Below are positions 33,181 through 45,889 of a stretch of DNA of 64,000 nucleotides, in pieces. Within the stretch, counting starts at the first letter, position 1. Each line of letters opens with the position of its first letter. The DNA is from Fonsecaea monophora. Lineage: Eukaryota > Ascomycota > Eurotiomycetes > Chaetothyriales > Herpotrichiellaceae. The stretch is from positions 1 through 64,000 of the forward strand of contig NW_019173981.1 of assembly GCF_001642475.1 (NCBI RefSeq), in the 5' to 3' direction. A model generated the notes under the pieces. It was not told the origin of the DNA. It worked only from the letters and a program-made list of their open reading frames with translations, and searched no databases. Both the position numbers and the translations under genes were made by a program.

Positions 33181-35289
33181 TCAAGGCAAGGGCAATCCGG
33201 TCATCGTGACCTTTGGAATCTCCCCCGCGGTCAGCTCCCTCCGGTTACTGCCAGCATCGAGCTCCTTGACGACAGTCCCGTCGCGCGAGCCAAAGTTCTT
33301 GCCCTTGGCCTCGCCGACCACGTCCTCCGGCACGCCCTCGCTGACGCTGTCATGGTGCTTGGCCGTGCTGCCCTTGGGTCTCCAGGTCGATACGGCAGGG
33401 ATGTCGGCCTTGAAGCGCTCGACCTCGGTGCCGTATGCCTTGGGTGTGAGTTTCATCAGCGTGTGTAATGGTACTTCCATCCAAGGCGATTTCTCCTGAG
33501 GGATTTCCATGAAGTACGCAAATATGCATCGCACGATGGCCTGGTGACTGTATCGCCCCCAAGAGTTGTCAGCATAACGGGATTCTCGGAGGGAAAGGGG
33601 GAAAAACAAGAAGCATAAGACCGCCTCTGCACAAACGGGAAAGGTATTGCCAGTTTGATCGCAAAATCAGACCGAAAGTGCTCCAAGATGAACGTACGTG
33701 ATGATAATGATGTTCTCGCTTCGTTCCAATTCCATGATGATGGGCTCCAGACGGATAACCACGTCACGGTAGGACTCGCCTCCGCGATACCGGTAGTTGT
33801 ACTTGTCGTCATCGCGAGCTTGAAAGTCCTCAGGGTACTTCTCGGCAATTTGCTGGTACTGTACACACGGAAGAGATTCATTAGTGCCTAAGAAAGAATG
33901 GATGGAGGGTGCATGTGGTGTCGGAAAGATTCAGCTTACCGTCATCCCATCACAAACCCCACTATCCAGCTCATCGAGCGCCTTCCATTGTAATTTCTCC
34001 CAGCCAAGTTCCTTCTGTAGATGTTGTGCAGTCTGGCTTGTTCTCTTTAAAGTCGAGGTCCATATCGTCAAAGGAGCATCCTTGGGCAGCCCAGAACGCT
34101 TGACGAGCTCGGGCAGCATCCTCGCATATCGTTCACCACGCTCCGATAAGTTGGCATCGCCACCGATCTTGCCCTCGAGGTTGTATTCTGACTCGCCATG
34201 TCTAGATAGCCAAATGCTGCGTGGCTTGATGTGCAGATTGGTGAGGTAGTACACAAGGCGCGATTGCAAGTAGTCCTGGATCAGGTTGATCACCACACGT
34301 GCCCCAATATTAATGATTTTCACGTAGGTGAGGTGTTTCTCTGATTCATCTATTGTTTGGTAGACTTTCTCGTAGTTCCGGATACGGTTGCGGAAATCTT
34401 TGGCGGCCACCTCTGGATCCTGGCCGATATAATCTGGTGATGTCGTCTTGACCTCGAGGATGTTGGCCATGATGAGATCTTCATCGTCGCATTTGCTTTC
34501 GACGAAGAGATGAAGAAGGTTGGCCTCCACGATTTTGTCGTGAATCCATTTCCGTCGCGACTTGGTGGAATTTGTTGCGTCAAGGATGGCAACCTTATTG
34601 TTCTTGTCCTTGAACCACATAAGCATGTCAGCCACGGCGGCCTCAGCTGCGGCGCGGCGAGCTTTCTCGCCTTCGGCGTTATTGACATCGAAGAATTTGG
34701 CATCGGGATGGGGATTGTCAGTCCGCCTGTATTTGCCGACGTTGAATACCTCGGCGTTGACCGACGTCCATCGAAGATATCTCTTGACTGAGCCACGTTA
34801 GCACTCAAGGCCCAATCTAGAGATGGTTAGATAAACCTTTGCCAGCGATCAGACTCTTGCCTCGAGCTGGCAAGCCCACCATAACCACCACAATCTGCGT
34901 GACCTCGGACTACATCAATGTCAGTTGGTGTATGACCAATCACACAAACCGAACAAAACAAAATGGCGCATGAGCGACGTCATACTCGATCGCTTTCAGG
35001 GATGCAAAACCCCATACTCAATAACGACGTGAATGGCACAAAGCAGAAGCTGGGTTGAGGCAAAAATTCGCTCCGGTTGGTGCAGGACCAGGGGGTAGAG
35101 GTCGCATGTGTTGAGCAAGCAGGTTTGTCCCGTGGCTCGTGCCCTCAGCGTAGGGAAAGTCTCAAGAGGAAAATGCGGGCGTGCTCACGTCTTGGCCCAT
35201 CTCAGCAATATGTTGGCCGGGAGGATCAGAGATAGGTTGAATCTGTGGTGGTGGTGATGGATCTCGCTCCGAGAAATAAAGTGAGATCT
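33181..35289 (-). CDS. 6-phosphofructo-2-kinase/fructose-2,6-bisphosphatase (5' end incomplete)
   Basis: Readable exons: 35289-35189, 34909-34837, 34787-33940, 33858-33698 and 33547-33181, in consistent phase. The kinase half has Walker A GLPARGKS and NVGKYRR. The phosphatase half has the phosphohistidine motif LSRHGESEYN, the acid DELDSGVCDGM, GGESYRD and the second His in ITHQAIVRC. Both active sites look intact, unlike yeast Pfk26 where the phosphatase His is replaced, so this is likely bifunctional and sets fructose-2,6-bisphosphate levels. The first coding exon is not resolved. The frame before 35189 lacks an ATG, so an upstream exon must supply the start; a minus-strand ATG frame at 35589-35389 is one candidate. 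The C-terminal tail is ~90 residues beyond the phosphatase core. Confidence 0.9.
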
Positions 35290-36846
35290 CTGCCGCAGGT
35301 CGATTACGGGGCTCGCCGCACGCGTTAACGGAGGGATCTTTGATTGAATGCCCCGGCAAGACCAAGAATAACGCTCACGCCAAAACCGTCACAGGCAGGT
35401 GCAAACTGCAACTTTTCGAGAATCAGACCACGTCTCATTCGGGCTAGATTGGTGGTTCGCAGAGGGGAAGGCGGCTGGTCGCGTGGTGATGGCTTGATGG
35501 ACGTGAAGTTCGTTGTGCGGCCTTTGGGATTTTCTTCGGCTCAACACAATTTTCTCTGGTTGCTGGCTCGCTGGTTCACGGGGCATCATGTCCGCTCGGA
35601 AAATTCAGGAATGCCCTTCTCAGCGGCGGGGAAATTGTCTGCAGATCTGCTTCCTTCTCCACAGCAGGACCTTCTCTTCTCGGCTTACTCCATGCAGAAA
35701 GCCAAAGCGGTGGGTGGGCGACACATAGGTAATGGTCGGTTCACCGGATGCCTACATTCCCAGGCCTAAGAGTGTCGAGCCTCATCCCCCTTCCAACGGG
35801 GTAGGTTGCCTCGGCTGTCAAGTCGGAGGTATTCCTTCGAGGATAGAGGAATGTTGACCATCACATGGCGTTTCCATCCATCAGAGGCCACGAGATAGAA
35901 TATGCAAAGCCTGATTCAAGAGAAAACTCGACCAAATGCAAAGAAAGTTTCATCCACTCACTTCAGAAGTCTGCAGCACCCGATTCAAAGAACTCCTGCT
36001 CAACATAGCCAATGGACTGGATTGAACGAAACTCATGGCTGACTTGAGGAGCGGTGAGTTGTGCCCGCAATGGGCTTACGGCGTTGTTGTGGAAAAGCGT
36101 AGCAGAGGTGACTGGATGAATCTAATGAGCAGTATGCAGCAACAGTGTCCTCATCTTTTGAAGCTCTTAAAGTCTCATGATCTCCGCTATCGATCCGTTT
36201 GGAGGTAGGTAGTTCGGTGTGGAAAGGGCGGTGGCCCAAGTGGCCAGGCAGTCAGTCAAATTCGGTTGCCGACAGGGTGAGTGTTTGTTACTGTAACCTG
36301 TTTGGCAGAAGATGGCGGCGATCGGTGGGAAGAAGCGCAGAGGAAGGTGATGTGATGCGAACGGAAGATAGCTCAGGCCGATTGTCTTCCAGTTTGATGA
36401 TGCTGGTGCTGGTGCTGGTGTTTTGGGAATGGCACTTTTTTTTACGAGTGGGACAATGATTCCTTATCGCAGCGCAGCGGCACCTTATCGGCGGCAACGA
36501 AGAAGCTTTACTTCGCAGCAACACAATGGGACAGTTATGAAGCAGAATAAAAAGAATGAGCCCTGAGTATGAGCGAGGGACATATCATGCCTACTTGAAA
36601 CGCTGTTATGCTGCCAACGAAGGTCGATCGATAGCGAGATTATCCTTGAGCCAGGATAACCGACTGCAACAACACACACGGATGCACTTCAGCACCTCCC
36701 ACTCAGCGCCCTGTCCTTTTCCTATACTCGTACTCCAAGGGTGTCTTCATCCTGCATTCTCCCTCTTGACAACCTGACAACACTCGGCGGGGCGCCAAAT
36801 CCCTCCTGTTTTTGCTTCATAGCTCGTCGCATCGAGCCCACCCCCC
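35290..36846. other. Probable 5' region of the PFK-2 gene
   Basis: Expected to hold the missing first exon(s), leader and promoter of the PFK-2/FBPase-2 gene, and the 3' flank of the next minus-strand gene. The frame 35589-35389 (MMPREPASQQPEK...) is a candidate exon. No other gene seen. Confidence 0.4.
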
Positions 36847-38421
36847 TCAAGCCCACGCCTTGTGAAGCAAGCTTCCTGCAAAGAGGAATTCCATATCTGC
36901 CCGTCGACAATCGTAGCCGTCGACCTCCTGCACCGTCGTCCTCTTCAAAACCCCTCTGTCCATTCTCACTTGTCCTGCGCATGAATCACAGAGGACCAAC
37001 CCGCAACCTTTCCCCTTACCATCGTTCAGCTTCCTCAAGTACTTATCCACCCTCTGGTCCGCACAGCAGCTCCACAACGCCGCATTCGAACACAATGAGC
37101 ACGTGGGGTACACCCCGTGTCTGAGCGCTGGTCCTTGGGGATAGCTGTCGCCAGTCAACTGTGTGATGTACTTCCGATGGAGCTCTTCAGATCTATGTGC
37201 GAAACGACGCATTGAATGGACTTTGCATCGAGAAATATGGAGTCGCTTTAAAGAACAGTTGACGCACATGCGTGTTGCTTCTTTGCCCTTAGCCCGATGC
37301 CCATTGCCCATCTCTTGAAGCTCTGGCTGTTCCATGAATTGGATGACCTCGACAGAGATCACACCATATCCAAAGATCCCATATCTGAAGTCCTCACAAA
37401 AGTGGCATGGCTTATTCAACGATTCAAGATACTTGAAATTGATCGGATGAGCCCACGGAGTACTTATTGTGAAGGTGCGAAACGTGGATTCTTCGTTCTG
37501 CGGAGATGCTTCTGGCGAAGATCGAGGCGAGTCTAGGACGATTGGGTTTTCCCTAGAAAGCCCGGCCAGGATGTCCCGAGCTTGTTGGATCTCTACAGCT
37601 GCTGCTCGAATAATTTGGATCGGCGTTGGCTGAGCAGGAGCAGAAGGGCAGTGAGAGGTGGCGGTGGGCCGGTTGACCAAGGTATCTCCAGTCCTTGCCT
37701 CCTTTGGAAGGCTGCGCTCAACAGAAGCTGCAGCTTCAATTTGACCTTGTTCGCAAGTTAAACGGCTGGTATTCGCATAGCAGACCTTGCTGGGATTCTT
37801 GGATTCTGTCGGTCCCTCAGATCTTAACGAAACATTCCTATTTCTCTTGAAACCGCTGCGATTTGTTCCTCCACAAATTTTATCACTCTCTTGGTCTCGA
37901 GTTTCTAAGGTAATCCCGTCCCACACGGGACCGAGTTGTACACTACCCTTAGAAACTCCTTCTCTCAAGTCGCCATCTGCACCTGACCTGGTCCCAGAAC
38001 CAGTGCCTTCTTTGTTGGCAATGTCACTTAGCAGGGCTCTGCCAGCACTGGATGTGAGCTTGAGCGTGACTAGAGATCGGCAAGACCCATCGCGAGCTTC
38101 CGGGGAGGATGCTGGCTTTGTTGGCCTAGCTTCATGTTTGATTCGTTTCGCTTTTGGGATTTTGCGAACTGGAAGCCGACGTTTTTTGGCTGTGGTGGGA
38201 CAGTATTCATCAGACGAATCATCATCATACCATGATATAGCTTGCGCAAAGTTCCCGGCGGAGTTGACCCGTCGGAATTGGTAATCCTCGCGAAGATGAC
38301 GTTCCTGAGTATGGCGTGTGGATATCAAACGTAGGGAAGCCCGATGATAGACGTCGAGGGCACGCTGAAGCCTCGCCTTTGAGTAGACCCTCTTGGGTCG
38401 AGTCCCTGTTCTGGAGCCCAT
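36847..38421 (-). CDS. Cys-rich putative zinc-binding protein, unknown function
   Basis: Single exon of 524 aa from the ATG at 38421; an open extension upstream has no ATG. The N-terminal half is basic and disordered with nuclear-localisation-like runs (KKRRLPVRKIPKAKR). The C-terminal third has several paired cysteines: CHFC, CVNC...C..H, CSLC...CC and CGLVLCDSC. This suggests one or two zinc-binding modules resembling RING or B-box spacing but matching no family I can name. It may be nuclear (inference). Confidence 0.75.
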   Translation of the reverse strand: MGSRTGTRPKRVYSKARLQRALDVYHRASLRLISTRHTQERHLREDYQFRRVNSAGNFAQAISWYDDDSSDEYCPTTAKKRRLPVRKIPKAKRIKHEARPTKPASSPEARDGSCRSLVTLKLTSSAGRALLSDIANKEGTGSGTRSGADGDLREGVSKGSVQLGPVWDGITLETRDQESDKICGGTNRSGFKRNRNVSLRSEGPTESKNPSKVCYANTSRLTCEQGQIEAAASVERSLPKEARTGDTLVNRPTATSHCPSAPAQPTPIQIIRAAAVEIQQARDILAGLSRENPIVLDSPRSSPEASPQNEESTFRTFTISTPWAHPINFKYLESLNKPCHFCEDFRYGIFGYGVISVEVIQFMEQPELQEMGNGHRAKGKEATRMCVNCSLKRLHISRCKVHSMRRFAHRSEELHRKYITQLTGDSYPQGPALRHGVYPTCSLCSNAALWSCCADQRVDKYLRKLNDGKGKGCGLVLCDSCAGQVRMDRGVLKRTTVQEVDGYDCRRADMEFLFAGSLLHKAWA

Positions 38422-38886
38422 GCTGATGCTGACAGAGAGGGACCGAGTTGAAGTGAGAGCAGGGCAAAAGTAAAACAAGGGCAAATCAGAGTGAAATTAA
38501 AAATAAGAGATCGTAAAGTGAAATCCGCCAATCTAGGATGATGCGAAAAAGAGAGAAAAGAGGTGATCACATATTGTATTTGTCGCAGACACCTAGCTAC
38601 TAAGTGATATTCTGCATATGGAAAAGTCAGCCGAGTCCATGCTTGCAAACATAGACACCATGGAAATTGCAAATATTCAGATCTAAGCCTTGTCACAGGC
38701 GGTGGTCGTCAAAACATAAGCTACGTTGACCGTCGTGAATTGTAGAATAAATCATCATGATACAAAGCACTGGAGAAAAGAATATGTAACTCACATGAGA
38801 AAGATCTATCCACGCAAACCTGGCCAAAATCTCTGTTAGAACCACACCGAACGGATCGAGGAGTAGAATGTTGGTGTGGATACGAG

Positions 38887-39979
38887 TCAGGCTGGACCAG
38901 TCTCGTCTTCATCAACCTGGGTTGACTTGGACATATGCTTGTCTTTTGGAATGTGTCGATTCATCATATGAAGGAGGGTAGAGGTTGTCTAGAGCCGTGA
39001 ACATACTTGCAATGCAACACCTGATCTGACGAAGGCTCGATTGTTAGCATTACACTATCAAGACGTGGGAGAAGGTGGTAGATAGAGACGAAGGTCAGGA
39101 AATGCATGAATGGTTGTTTGAGTTTATCTGCATCAGAGTACTGGATAAGACTCGTCATCTAGAAAGTTCATCATGGAAAAGGCGGGCGTGAAGGGGAAAA
39201 AAGACCTACTCAGCCGCCCAGTATACTTCCAGCTCTCCTGTTCGAGATCGGGACAATCAGTTCGAGTTGCGAAAGACGTATATGATTGGTAAGGAGATGA
39301 GGCAAATCAGTGGGCGAGGTTTTCTAGGCCTGCCACAATGGGGCATTTCCATCAAATCCAGCGGTTTTGTAGCCGTTGTCGGAGCCCAGTGCCATTCATC
39401 AAGGATGCCACTTTGTTTTGGAGGTGGGAGTACCAACCCTACCTTCCGATACCTGTCTTCGAACATAAGTCAGCCAACTTCCTCAAAAGACCTTGACTTG
39501 TAAGAGTTGTGGGTGGAATTGAAGGATCAGATATAGCCATTTTGTTATCTTCCACGGCTTGAAAGCCTCTGCCGGTAATTTCCAGCGTATATTATTTCAA
39601 AACAGTCATCATGGTAGATTGGAGCGCCAGGTTGAGGGGTTCAACGTACCGGATGCTCAGAGTTGTGGGCGAGGAGGGCGGGTGATCAGCGAGGAGCAAT
39701 TCCTATGGTTGATGTCAGATATAGGACTCTCAATGAAGCGGCAGCTGTGACATGGAAATCCTGCATGATCAGACTGACGTGCGTTGCGATACTGAGTTTC
39801 ATTTCCAGAAGGATCAAAGACTCTAGTTTGTTACGGTATGCAGATTCATCATTGAGCCAGGAATGACAACTGAGAAAGACTCACTGTGTAGCTTCATTTG
39901 TTCCTCCTTTTTGCTTCCGATGTCCTTATTGTGTGTAGCGTCATCTCGGACGACGGGAACTGTCTGGTGAAGGGGAGGC
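38887..39979 (-). CDS. Candidate multi-exon gene of unknown function
   Basis: Several short minus-strand segments splice in phase: about 39979-39885, 39822-39779, 39702-39650, 39568-~39440, two short segments around 39310-39200, ~39145-39021 and 38937-38887. The last exon ends ...STQVDEDETGPA then TGA. The inferred protein has ordinary composition and helical stretches but no recognised domain. The 5' end is missing: no ATG exon could be placed upstream of 39979. The 39450-39300 part is ambiguous because two frames look coding. It could be a real fast-evolving gene or a relic. Confidence 0.35.
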
Positions 39980-40967
39980 TAGATGAGCGGCCTCAATTTG
40001 AGTCTCATGAGGAGTAGGTTAAAGGCATAGTGTTAGCACCAACGACAATACCGACGCTTATAGCATTTTCCGCGTGAGCACCTTGCTCACGGGTGAGCGT
40101 GCTGCATCATCTCAGCAAAAGTCAGATAATTTCACAGATCTCAAGAAAATTAATTAAGAGGTGAGGTTCGTGTTGTGGAAGATACCACTCGGATTTGAAG
40201 CATGACAATTTTATTTTTTTTGGTTGCACCAAATTTGAAACGCGTAGTGGTTCTTGACAAAACCAGCAGGTTAAGCGAAGGAGACTTTAGGGGCAGCCAG
40301 ATTCCCCGGCTTGTCAACAAAGCTGAAGTTATGGGCGGGACGGTTGTGCCTAACTGCTCGCGTCCTACCGTAGGTGTTCCTCCTCCCCTTGCGTTATAGC
40401 TGATGCTATTTTCTCTCCGCCCACTTGCCATTCAGCATATTCCGGGCTCCATTGGTCGATCCTAGGTACGCGAGGCTTACCCGCCATCCCGCTTCCGCTC
40501 TGGGTTCCTGCACATTTGTTCGCATTAGCACCAGTCAGCGTCGAATATTCCCAACTCAGGCCACCCAATGCCCGAGTTATTCTCCGGCCACATGCCCTAT
40601 AGACAGCTTAAGCGATCATGGTTCTAGGCTTGGCTTGCAGCCCTCAGGGCAAAGAATAGCAACAAAACGTCTGCCACTCGACTTGTCCCCACTTCCGTAA
40701 TCGCCCTCAATGCCTTCGCCTCTTTCGCCTTCGTCCAAGATCAGGTTGTGGATATCTCATTGTTTCCGTGCTCATTTATATTTTTCCATTTTCATCGACG
40801 GAGGAGTTTGATGTGATGTCGAGTCGGTGAATGGAAAGACCCGTCGTCCGCTGATGTCAGTTGGATGCGAGGCCTACGACGAATATGCGCAAATGTGACA
40901 TGAACCGTGTGGGCGCTTAACCCACCAATCTCAATTTGGCGGTTGGGCAAGACTGTTTCTTCACAAT
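39980..40967. other. Intergenic region
   Basis: May contain the unresolved 5' end of the minus-strand candidate gene and the promoter of the plus-strand coiled-coil gene. Short frames on both strands are unconvincing. The preceding gap 38422-38886 likewise shows nothing beyond promoter-like sequence for the Cys-rich gene. Confidence 0.45.
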
Positions 40968-43900
40968 ATGTCCTTGTATGTGTGCCTCCAAAGCAGTGGT
41001 TCTATGTCACAGTCTAGAGCTCTGAGGCGGACAGGCTAACAACATCTCAAAAGCCGATCATTGCCTGCGGCTGAACACGCCCAGGCTCAATATCAACAAT
41101 CCCCAAGAACTCCTACCGTCATTATTCCTCTCCCACCACCGCCGCCGTTGAGAGATGGCCAGCCCACGGCCTCTCCAGTTCGTCTCAGCCATGTCCCCCT
41201 CCCACCGCCATTGAACATCAACATTGTTTCTGCGCGCGGTCTGCCATCGCCAGGGCCCCTCTCCGCACCGTTGCTTTACGGACCCTTCTCTTCGACATAT
41301 ACAAATTCGCCTATCCCAAGTCCGCAAAGTGCTATACCGATGGCTGCAAGAATGCCGGCAAACTACAATGTGCCCTATGACCCTAGAGAGTGGGTGGGGG
41401 GGAGTCGACGAACATCGTTCGGGTCAGACAGTCGAAATCCAGGCTCACAAGCAGAAGGTATATCAATGTTTCGTGGGCAAAGAGAAGTGTCTAACCCTGT
41501 GTACCTACAGAAGGGCATACCAATCCACCTCCGCCATATTCGACTGCCGCTGCCGCTGCCGCGATAGGTGTTGCTGTCCGTGAAGCCACCAGTGCTGGGT
41601 CAACCATATCACCTGCAGACTCGACGTTTACAGCTCCTGGAAATCAGTCCCAGATAAACACCCCGACTAGCACTGCCGGAGTGTTGTCGCCACTTAATCA
41701 AGGCTCTCATTCTCTAGGTGATAGTTGCCAGACCGTTAGCGATACAAGTGGATTGAAGTATTTCAGTCCGCCAGGGCGATCTGCTGGTTTCGACCACCAC
41801 CAGAGCCGCGTGAGTATTCCCTCGCAGCAGCTTGGATCACGGCCAAACTCTACTGTGGGTGTCTCAAGACATCCTACGGGGACCACTTTATCAATAAATA
41901 CCGTGGCCGCACAACAAAAGCTACCTCTATATCCACCACTTGATGGCAACCTTGGACAAGTCCCGGCTGCGCCAGCATCGAGAAGAGCCGCATCCGCGGA
42001 TGCCTGTTCTTCCCAACCGTCGTCAGTTCAGAATCAAGAGGGGTCTTCATCGAGATCATCTTCCAAGCAGAGAAGCTGGGTTCCGGGGATGCCATTACCT
42101 GGTCCGCCTCCGGGGCCACCACCTTCAGCCTCAAGATCACACAGTGCAGGATCGGGTCGAACTCTTGCTCAACCACAGGCCACTGGAGTCAACAGTCGAT
42201 CAGGTCATCGCGCCCCATTGCATGCGCCTCTGCTTAGTCCTATGCCTCCTACACCTGCAAATTGGAGGGATGAATCTTCTCATCGATCCAGCTCCAGAAC
42301 GCCGATGCCGCTACATATTGAGACGACAAACCTCGACCGTGAGGACTTTGCACCCACAGGTTTGACCAGGAGTGCTGCTCTCCGTGTTTCTTCTGCTAAG
42401 GGTCTGCTGGAACGTCGGAAGCAACGTCGAAGTCTTCACGAGGGTCAATTGTCCGATTTCAGTGCCTTGACCATAGACACTGACCCTTGGTTCAGCAGTT
42501 TGAGTCCAACTGGTATCAGTCCTGAACACTCACCAACATTGGGCACATTGGCCTTGGAACAAGACTCCCCGGAAACTGCCCGAAGAGGTTTGCGGACCAG
42601 TAGCAGGACCAGGAGTCGGCTCCGGGGCGGCGATGCTGAATACCAACCCCTTGATTCCCCGTTTCCTCCAGCCCTGTCGAGGAGGAGTAGCCGAACACGA
42701 ACGCCACTTGTCCTGCCAAAGTCGTTGCCTACACCACCACTGAGTCAAAAGAACCCCACTTCTGCGCACAGCGTTCTCCCTTCGACAGCGTCTTCAGTGT
42801 CCGAACTCGCCCAAGTCGAATACGATCTCTTTATGCAAGAAGCTTCGCGGCGACATCAACATTTCCTCGTAAAGGAGAGCCAAGCAAACTCTGAGTTTGA
42901 GAAATTGCAACTCTTCATGGAATACATCGTCGAGGAGTCAATGATCCGGCGGCAGCGCTGTCCAACTCCGTTTGCAGATGGGACCTTCAACCCGGAGGAA
43001 GCCACGCAGCGGCTTTTTAGTGAGCTTGGGACGAACGGTCCTACTGACACATGTGCTGCCACGCCAGGCAGAATGCGATCACCTATGCACGGGATTCGGG
43101 CCGATCCAACCCAGCGTGCGGAAATGTGGTCGAAAGAGTACCGCCCGGAACTCTCACCGATTGCCAGTATGAGCAATGACGAACTCAGTTCCCGTGGTCG
43201 AACTGCCAGCCGATGGTGGCAGTCACAAACTGGCTCGGAAACTGACGGCGTAACAGGTAAGATGAAAAGATCCAAACGAGAATCCAAGTACATGGGTCTC
43301 TCGGCCCTGTCAATGCAGGAAGTCCTGTCTGAAGCCGCTACACCCACCAATATCAGTGACGTACAAGGCTCGACAGAGGGCTATCCTGATGAGAAGACCC
43401 GTCCGGAGGCATTTGGCGTTTACGAGGATCTCGAAGGTCTACCGCTCCAGGCAATGGCTCCAACAATTCCGTTTCCTCCAGAGGGGCTCGATATTTCACG
43501 ATTCGTTACCCTGCCTCCACCATACCCACGGCACTACCCTGCTGTCAACAATAGTCATCCAAAGCTGGCCACCTATCGCAGGATCGTGCGGACACTCAGC
43601 GACTTGAGTGAGTTACAGAATAGAAGATCTCGACATAATTTAAGCGTAGAGGCTTTGAGGGCAGAACACAAGCGCAAGATCGCCGAAGGACAGAAAAACT
43701 TTCGGACAAATATCTCGGCGCAGATTAACGAGGGAAGTATCACGTATGCCGAAGCCGCCGAAGCCGAGCAAGCCCTCAAAATGGAGGAGAACCTGTCGGA
43801 GAAAGGGTGCCTCCAAGCAGAGTTCGACACGTTGCAGGACGTGGTGATCAACCCAATGCACGAAATGCTCCACAATCGTGCAACACAGCTCAGTGCCCAC

Positions 43901-44770
43901 ATGACTGCACTGACCGAGCAATTGGCCGCAGACATGCAGGCCTCGGACCTGGATCGACCACAACAAGAGGGGGATGCCATGCCCGAAATTTTGGAATATT
44001 TAACACAGTTGAAGTGGTTATTTGAGACGCGCGAAACCGTCCATAAAGAACTGTTCGACCTCCTCACCGCCCGGAACGACAAGTACAAAGCCATTGTGCT
44101 TCTGCCTTATCATCAAGTCAGCAATTACGAAAAGATTCGAGATACGGAAGATTTCTTCAAGCGCGACAGTGCTGAGCGACACAAAACCTTTTATGAAGAA
44201 GCACTAGTACGATACCAGAGCTTTGTCGACCTTGTTGCAGAACATGTTCGAGACGAAGTCCAACTTCAATCGTCTGCATTCTGGGACATCGCGCCGGGGC
44301 TGCTGGACCTGATCCACAAGATTCCCGATGACTTGGATCGACCCGGTGCCCTTGCAATCCCTGATGCTGAATACGCCGAGAACCCCGAATACCGCCGGTT
44401 TCCACAACAATACCTTTTCACATTGCTTGATCACGCAGAGAGATCGACATATCAATTTATAGAATCTCAAAGCAATCTCCACTGTCTGCTCCACGAAGTC
44501 AAGGTGGGCCTGATAGCAGCAACTTGTCGAGCTGCTGAAGCCAGGCGAGCACGTGCCGAGTTGGATGGACCCGAACCCGGAGAAGATCCCCAGAAGATTC
44601 GAGATGAGCAAGAGAAGACGGCCACGGCAGAATTGAAGCAGCAAGTGGCAATGATTGAGGAGCAATGGCTCGAAGCACTAGGAAGTGCCCTACAAGGCAA
44701 GAAAGGACAGGTCAAAATGTTTTTGGAAAGTGTTGGTGGATGGGATGAATCTATACAGGCGACCGAGTAG
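40968..44770 (+). CDS. Large Pro/Ser-rich protein with C-terminal coiled coils, unknown function
   Basis: Exons 40968-40981, 41054-41457 and 41511-44770 join in phase to 1225 aa starting MSLYVRSLPAAEH. The first ~430 residues are Pro/Ser-rich and disordered (PLPPPPPLRDG, SRSHSAGSG). The second half is helical, with coiled-coil segments such as RAEHKRKIAEGQKNFR and AEAEQALKMEENL, and ends in a conserved-looking block (LEALGSALQGKKGQVKMFL). No catalytic motif or membrane helix is seen. It resembles fungal cytoskeletal, scaffold or septum-type proteins only in composition, so no function is assigned. The 14-nt first coding exon is inferred from frame and from the GTC codon created by splicing. 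Confidence 0.8.
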
Positions 44771-45889
44771 TATGAGAGAGATCTTGTTCATGGGAAGACT
44801 GTCGGCAATGACATTTGAGATGACCACAATTGAGCGGAACAAAGTTCGAACAGCTATGAATAATGAAGGAATGAACAGGGACACGATGTATATACAATGG
44901 ACCGGGCCTTTTTTCCGTGTTGTACTCCAGACGGCCTAGCTGTGCAATGGCAGCTAAACTTGGATACTTCGGGCAACTCTTGTGATCCTTCTTCAATGTC
45001 TGTCGATATGAGTACTGATGTTTACTAAGGTTATTGGTCATTCCGTGGCCTCGAAGGGTTGGGTAGTGTTTGATCCCTCTTACTCTACATCGTCTAGCTT
45101 TTAAGGCTACACGTTACCAATCCCTCGTGAACGATAGGGTTCCACATGGGGTCTGTGCTACGGAGGCTTTTTGGAGAATGTGGGTTTCTTCAACAACAGC
45201 TGTACCATCTGTCAACGCGCGAGAGGGCTCTTGGTGGCAGTGGGTGGTAGATGGGGAGAGGAGAGCGGAGCCCCAGTCGAAGTCGAGGAAGGCTGCCAAG
45301 CCCATGATCGCCAAGATCGGCGTCGGAGCCTCTTTTTCCACTTCTACTTCGTCTTGATAGAGAAGTCGGATCTCGATCAACGTCACATTATCCATATCAC
45401 CCACGTTGCATCCTAAAAAAACTCCGAGTTAGCACGGATGATCGGCTTGCCGTTCTGACGTCTTAGCATGCAAGCGACTAGTCACAACCTCGGTGTCGAT
45501 CAGGTCAAGGGGCCCTGATATGTTCTGTCTATCGGTTGGGACGGCATTGGACAACTCCACGACCCAGTTGCTGCCTCAAACCGGACTCCAAGTGGGTGTT
45601 TCATATAAGTATTGGTCTATCTGTGGCCTAACGTACACGATGACGTCGCCTGTTGATCATGGTGATACCCATACCGCTTTACCGTCAATAGTTCAGCAAG
45701 GACTAGAGCGTGCCTGAAGATGCGGCCTGTGACAAGATATACAAGAATGTCTTGACTTCTCTTGACATGTCTGGCCGAGACTGCTTATTTTTTCTCCTAG
45801 GCACTATAGGTGGTACCTTCTTCTAGTCCCCTTTCCTGAACCGGTTTTTTGCCAGAAGCCTGGACTTTCATTACTCACATTAGGTCAAC
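44771..45889. other. Intergenic region
   Basis: A 94-codon minus-strand frame (from the ATG near 45398 to 45114) is present but has no recognisable domain and is probably fortuitous. It otherwise holds the 3' flank of the coiled-coil gene and the promoter of the sugar porter. Confidence 0.5.

Noticed and set aside
45114..45404. 95-codon minus-strand ORF between the coiled-coil gene and the sugar porter
   Set aside because: No family, no splice partners, and overlapping plus-strand frames of equal quality.
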